A stretch of DNA of 64,000 nucleotides from Microbacterium sp. (GTDB lineage Bacteria; Actinomycetota; Actinomycetes; Actinomycetales; Microbacteriaceae), in assembly GCA_017306415.1 (NCBI GenBank), contig JAFKIL010000002.1:496001-560000 (forward strand). The letters run 5' to 3'. Shown here piece by piece: positions 61,116-64,000 of this stretch (the stretch's first letter is position 1; every line of letters starts with the position of its first letter). Made by a program: the position numbers and the translations under genes. The notes below the pieces were generated by a model. The model was given only the letters and a program-made list of their open reading frames with translations, made no database searches and was not told the DNA's origin.

Positions 61116-61154
61116 CTGGGGGCCGCCGATGACCCGAAACTCTGTGGCCCTCAG
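61116..61154 (+). terminator. Weak terminator after the LPXTG protein gene
   Basis: A 9-bp stem with one mismatch (61116-61124 with 61146-61154) lies five bases past the stop. It has a long loop and no strong T-run. Confidence 0.35.
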
Positions 61155-61160
61155 TTCACT

Positions 61161-61739
61161 TCATCCGCGGATGCCGGCGTGGTTCAGGCGGCGGGTCACC
61201 AGAGCGGCTACACCCGCCGCCGCGATCTGTCCCGTAAGCCTGCCGAGCAAGGTGAGCACGAGCAGGCCGATCCCGATACGTTCGGGGTTCATCACCGGGA
61301 GAGAGACGACGAAGAGCATCACACCGCTGACGGCCGCCGCGACGAAGTAGTCGCTCTCGCGAAGCGGGCGACGTCGCCGCTGAACCGCGAGCGTGGCGTC
61401 GAAGCTGACTCCCGAGATCACCAACGGCACAACGATGAGCGGGCCGAGCGCCGTGAACCCGACCGAGAGCACACCCATGAAGACCCCGACGAGCGTCGCG
61501 GCCCAATCGAATCCGAGGGCGCGGCGTGCAATGAAGGGCAGGAGGCTGTGGATACCGGCCACGAACGCGTAGGCCGGAGGGAACGCGGCGGCGAGCGCGG
61601 AGGTCGCGGGGGAGACGACGCCGAGGACGAGAGCACCGATCGCCCCGAACCCGGCGCACACCAGAAGACTCCGGGTCGAGATCCGTCTCCTTCGACGCTC
61701 ACGGGGGACTGCGGCTGGATCTTCAGCATCTTCGGGCAT
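61161..61739 (-). CDS. Integral membrane protein, possibly an ECF transporter S component
   Basis: About 192 residues with five or six membrane helices: TRSLLVCAGFGAIGALVLG, a SPATSALAAAFPPAYAFVAG segment, and further helices ending LLGRLTGQIAAAGVAALVTR. Size and topology resemble substrate-binding S components of ECF vitamin transporters, but no A/A'/T genes lie next to it and the match is weak. The ATG at 61739 begins MPEDAED; an ATG at 61748 and a longer frame to 61844 are alternatives. It faces the LPXTG gene. Confidence 0.55.
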   Translation of the reverse strand: MPEDAEDPAAVPRERRRRRISTRSLLVCAGFGAIGALVLGVVSPATSALAAAFPPAYAFVAGIHSLLPFIARRALGFDWAATLVGVFMGVLSVGFTALGPLIVVPLVISGVSFDATLAVQRRRRPLRESDYFVAAAVSGVMLFVVSLPVMNPERIGIGLLVLTLLGRLTGQIAAAGVAALVTRRLNHAGIRG

Positions 61740-62131
61740 CACCCACATTCCATCACGCAGGGACCTGCGGAGTGCAGCGAACTGCCTGACGCAGCTGCGG
61801 ACACGGATGCGGAGGCCAGCACTTGTCTGGATGGCCGTGCCCACACCGCGCCCACATCCGGCGGCGATCGAACCACATCGAAGGGTGTTCGAGCGTAGTC
61901 AGTCGAACGTTGAAGCAGTGGCATTCCGGTGTTCTCTAGGCAACGAGAGTGGCGAGGTACGGAGCTCGTTGGGTTCACATCCCGCCCGGCTGGAGCTCTT
62001 TGTGCTGCTGTGCGGTGGTGCGCATCCCGTCGCTCGCCTCGTCGAGGCTGCCACTTCTCGAGGACATCGCGTACCGGTCGGTGCGCTCAGCGCTCTCTCG
62101 GCGCCCGCTGCGGCGCTGTCCGGCAGCCGAG
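61740..62131. other. Non-coding stretch between membrane protein and LacI gene
   Basis: About 390 bases without a supported gene. It contains GTGCCCACACCGCGCCCACAT at 61835-61855, similar to 53338-53358, and GGGTTCACATCCCGCC at 61971-61986, which matches the T-arm of tRNA-Ser (53108-53123) at 14 of 16 positions. Both could be remains of an integrated element. Confidence 0.5.
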
Positions 62132-63127
62132 TCAGTCGTCGAGACGGATCACAGAGGCCCCCGGAATGAGGTGCGCGTCGAGGTATTCGATCGTCGGCGC
62201 CGGGCGATCACCCGGCGACTCGATGTGGTCGGCGATCAGGCGAGCCGCGTGCTTGGCGATCTTGCGGGTCGGCTGCACGATGACTGTCAGTTTCGGCACG
62301 AGCGCCTGGGCGAGCTCCCGGCTGTCGAACCCGACGAACGAGATGTCGCGGCCGATACGAAGCCCCGAATCGTTCACCGCAGTCACGGCGCCGAGGGTCA
62401 GTTCGTAGTTCGCGGTGAAGAGCCCGGTTGGCCGCGGCCACTGCGCGAGGAGCTCCTGAGCGGCACGATAGCCTGCATCGATCGTCAGCGGCACGAGACG
62501 CTCCAGGGCCGGGGCCACCGGGACCCCGTGAGACGTTAACGCGCTCTCGAACCCCTCGGTGCGCAGACGCATCGAGGAGATCATCGGTTCACCGCCGATG
62601 AACCCGATGCGACGGTGGCCGTGATCGAGGAGGTGCCGGGCGCCCAGCGCTCCCGCCGCCGCATTGTCGAGAAAGACGCCGTCGGCGTGGACGTCGTCGA
62701 TGTACCAGTCGACCATGACGACCGGGACGCGCGCGGCTGCGGCGCGCAATGCGGGCACATCGTGCGGAGAGGTGACCGCGACGATTCCGTCTACCATGCG
62801 GTCCATCAGCAGGTTGACGGGATCGTCGCTGGCATCGGGGCTGGCTGCCACGATCACGCTGATTCCGCGCGGTCGGAGGGCTTCCTCGACGCCGGCGACG
62901 ATCGTCAGGTGGAAGTCGTTGTCGAGTGCCGGCAGCAGAACCCCGACCGTCCGTGACCGTCGCGATCGCAGCATCCGAGCGTGCTGATTGGGTCGGAAGT
63001 CGAGCTGGCGGGCCGCCGATTCAATGGCTTCGCGGTTCGCCTCCAGAACGTTTCGTCCGTTGTAGTACTTGGATATCGTGGCGAGCGAGAGTCCGGTGGC
63101 TCGCTGGATATCCTTATAGGTCGTCAC
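62132..63127 (-). CDS. LacI family transcriptional regulator
   Basis: A 331-residue repressor. The HTH reads YKDIQRATGLSLATISKYYN followed by NGRNVLEANREAIESAARQL; the effector domain has VGVLLPALDNDFHLTIVAGV and ISFVGFDSRELAQAL. It would bind a sugar or sugar acid. The GTG start has GAGGGG upstream. A candidate promoter and operator lie at 63190-63225. The neighbouring SDR gene on the same strand is a likely target. Confidence 0.92.
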   Translation of the reverse strand: MTTYKDIQRATGLSLATISKYYNGRNVLEANREAIESAARQLDFRPNQHARMLRSRRSRTVGVLLPALDNDFHLTIVAGVEEALRPRGISVIVAASPDASDDPVNLLMDRMVDGIVAVTSPHDVPALRAAAARVPVVMVDWYIDDVHADGVFLDNAAAGALGARHLLDHGHRRIGFIGGEPMISSMRLRTEGFESALTSHGVPVAPALERLVPLTIDAGYRAAQELLAQWPRPTGLFTANYELTLGAVTAVNDSGLRIGRDISFVGFDSRELAQALVPKLTVIVQPTRKIAKHAARLIADHIESPGDRPAPTIEYLDAHLIPGASVIRLDD

Positions 63128-63189
63128 AGCCCCTCTTCCCTGGTCTTGCAGCCCACAGTCCTGCCGTTGTCTGGTACTCGCGTCCGCTC

Positions 63190-63225
63190 AGCATAATCCA
63201 GAGCGAGCCGGGCACGAATCGTTTC
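63190..63225 (-). promoter_or_regulatory. lacI-type gene promoter with overlapping operator
   Basis: On the minus strand TTCGTG (63213-63218), 17 bases, TATGCT (63190-63195). The CG-centred near-palindrome GAATCGTTTC (63216-63225) overlaps the -35, fitting autorepression by a LacI protein. Confidence 0.5.
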
Positions 63226-63383
63226 GACCCCGTGCGTCCGGATACCTATTGCGCCGCAGTTCGATCGAGTCTGACGGGCGGAACGCCCTCGCCCGGACGG
63301 CCGGCCCGCCGGAGCCATTCCACGGACTCCGCGGCGGCCGCAAGTCACGAATGCCCGGTGCTCCTCGGGAAGAGATCCGCCGC

Positions 63384-64000
63384 TCAATGGAACGCGGCGG
63401 CGCCATTGACCGCGACCACTGTCCCCGAGGCGAAGCCGCCTGCCTCCGATGCGAGGTACACCGTCGCCGCGGCGACGTCGGCGGGCGTGCCGGCTCGTCG
63501 AAGCGGGGTGGCGGCTATGGTCGCGCGCTGGTCGGCTTCCGGAGTGAAGCGCTCATGGAACGGCGTCTCGAGGATGAGCCCAGGGGCTACCGCGGAGACG
63601 GCGATCCCGCGGGGCCCGAGCTCCTTCGCCAGAGCCCGGGTGAGGCCCTCGACACCCGCCTTGGCCGCGGCATACGCGCCGGCTCCCTGGCCGCCGCCGT
63701 TGTGGGCCGCCAGCGAGGAGATGTTCACGATGCGCCCGCCCTCGCTCATCAGCGGCAGGGCAGCGCGCACGACGTAGAAGACGCTCGAGAGGTTCAGTTC
63801 GATGACGTGCTGCCAATGCGCGTCATCGGCCGCATCCATCGGCCGGCGAGCGACGAGGCCCCCGGCATTGTTGACGAGCACGTCGATACGACCCCCGAGT
63901 GCCTCCCCGATCCGGGGCACTGTCTTCGTCACCGCTGCACTGTCGGTGACATCCAACCGCTCTGCGATGACCCGGTCGGCCACATGCTCGGGAACGGGCG
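63384..64000 (-). CDS. SDR family oxidoreductase, start outside window
   Basis: At least 205 residues are visible and the frame stays open to the window edge, so the N-terminal nucleotide loop is missing. NNAGG, the catalytic Ser in IVNISSLAA and the YAAAK helix (GAYAAAKAGVEGLTRALA) are intact, followed by APGLI and a C-terminal GTVVAVNGAAAF strand typical of classical SDR enzymes. With a LacI regulator just downstream on the same strand, a role in sugar or sugar-acid catabolism is likely. Confidence 0.88.
   Translation of the reverse strand, partial: PVPEHVADRVIAERLDVTDSAAVTKTVPRIGEALGGRIDVLVNNAGGLVARRPMDAADDAHWQHVIELNLSSVFYVVRAALPLMSEGGRIVNISSLAAHNGGGQGAGAYAAAKAGVEGLTRALAKELGPRGIAVSAVAPGLILETPFHERFTPEADQRATIAATPLRRAGTPADVAAATVYLASEAGGFASGTVVAVNGAAAFH

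Noticed and set aside
61971-61986. A second tRNA gene or fragment
   Set aside because: Only a T-arm-like string is present, with altered loop base and no acceptor or anticodon arm; kept only as a possible attachment remnant.

Overview
The window is a high-GC actinobacterial chromosome segment, most likely from Microbacteriaceae and plausibly Microbacterium. Support comes from gene order, short TANNNT -10 hexamers directly before start codons, many 4-bp ATGA/GTGA gene overlaps, frequent GTG starts, and the fol-DUF3180-PH-PH-DUF2520-panC-lysS block. No rRNA, CRISPR array, transposase or intact integrase is visible.

Bases 1-19,057 are an exopolysaccharide and cell-surface locus on both strands. 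It holds the end of a fucosyltransferase-like gene, a lipoprotein, a 1,639-residue secreted PKD/LamG protein, a coupled minus-strand operon (pyruvyltransferase, F420-type beta subunit, Wzx-like flippase), a plus-strand pair (Wzy-like protein and Wzz/BY-kinase), two GT4 glycosyltransferases, a low-molecular-weight tyrosine phosphatase, a WbaP-type initiating phosphotransferase and a YdcF-like protein. Together these could start, extend, decorate, flip, polymerise and regulate a surface polysaccharide.

Bases 19,121-27,503 carry a MarR regulator coupled to a fused ABC exporter, a Nudix hydrolase, an atypical SDR protein, a tRNA-Phe/Asp/Glu cluster, a Tat-type M23 peptidase and ppa. Bases 27,696-39,504 are conserved housekeeping genes: tilS, hpt, ftsH, then folE-P-B-K, DUF3180, two bacterial PH proteins, a DUF2520 protein and panC in a chain of overlapping genes, followed by lysS. 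Bases 39,519-52,970 hold DUF4192, cls, small envelope proteins, YbjQ, an XRE regulator, clpC, argA, radA, a possible Fe/2OG oxygenase-like protein, ldh and an LLM oxidoreductase.

Beyond tRNA-Ser (53,043-53,133) the content looks accessory: a LuxR regulator with a helical repeat region, a 1.9k-residue LPXTG protein with DUF11 repeats, a small membrane protein, a LacI regulator and the start-truncated end of an SDR gene. A degenerate copy of the tRNA-Ser T-arm near 61,971 and a repeated GTGCCCAC motif hint at an old island.

The most interesting unexplained structures are: (1) a composite motif CGTKAC-N5/6-TGGGGA seen in three intergenic regions, two of them ahead of surface-polysaccharide genes; (2) an intergenic element bounded by identical 17-bp inverted arms (core TCCTGAGAAC), in two clear and two degenerate copies; (3) a 65-nt palindrome inside the coding linker of the fused ABC exporter; (4) a strict -10/N6/start-codon leaderless promoter layout at about 15 genes; and (5) a panC whose usual catalytic motifs are altered. 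All readings are by eye; no database search was run.
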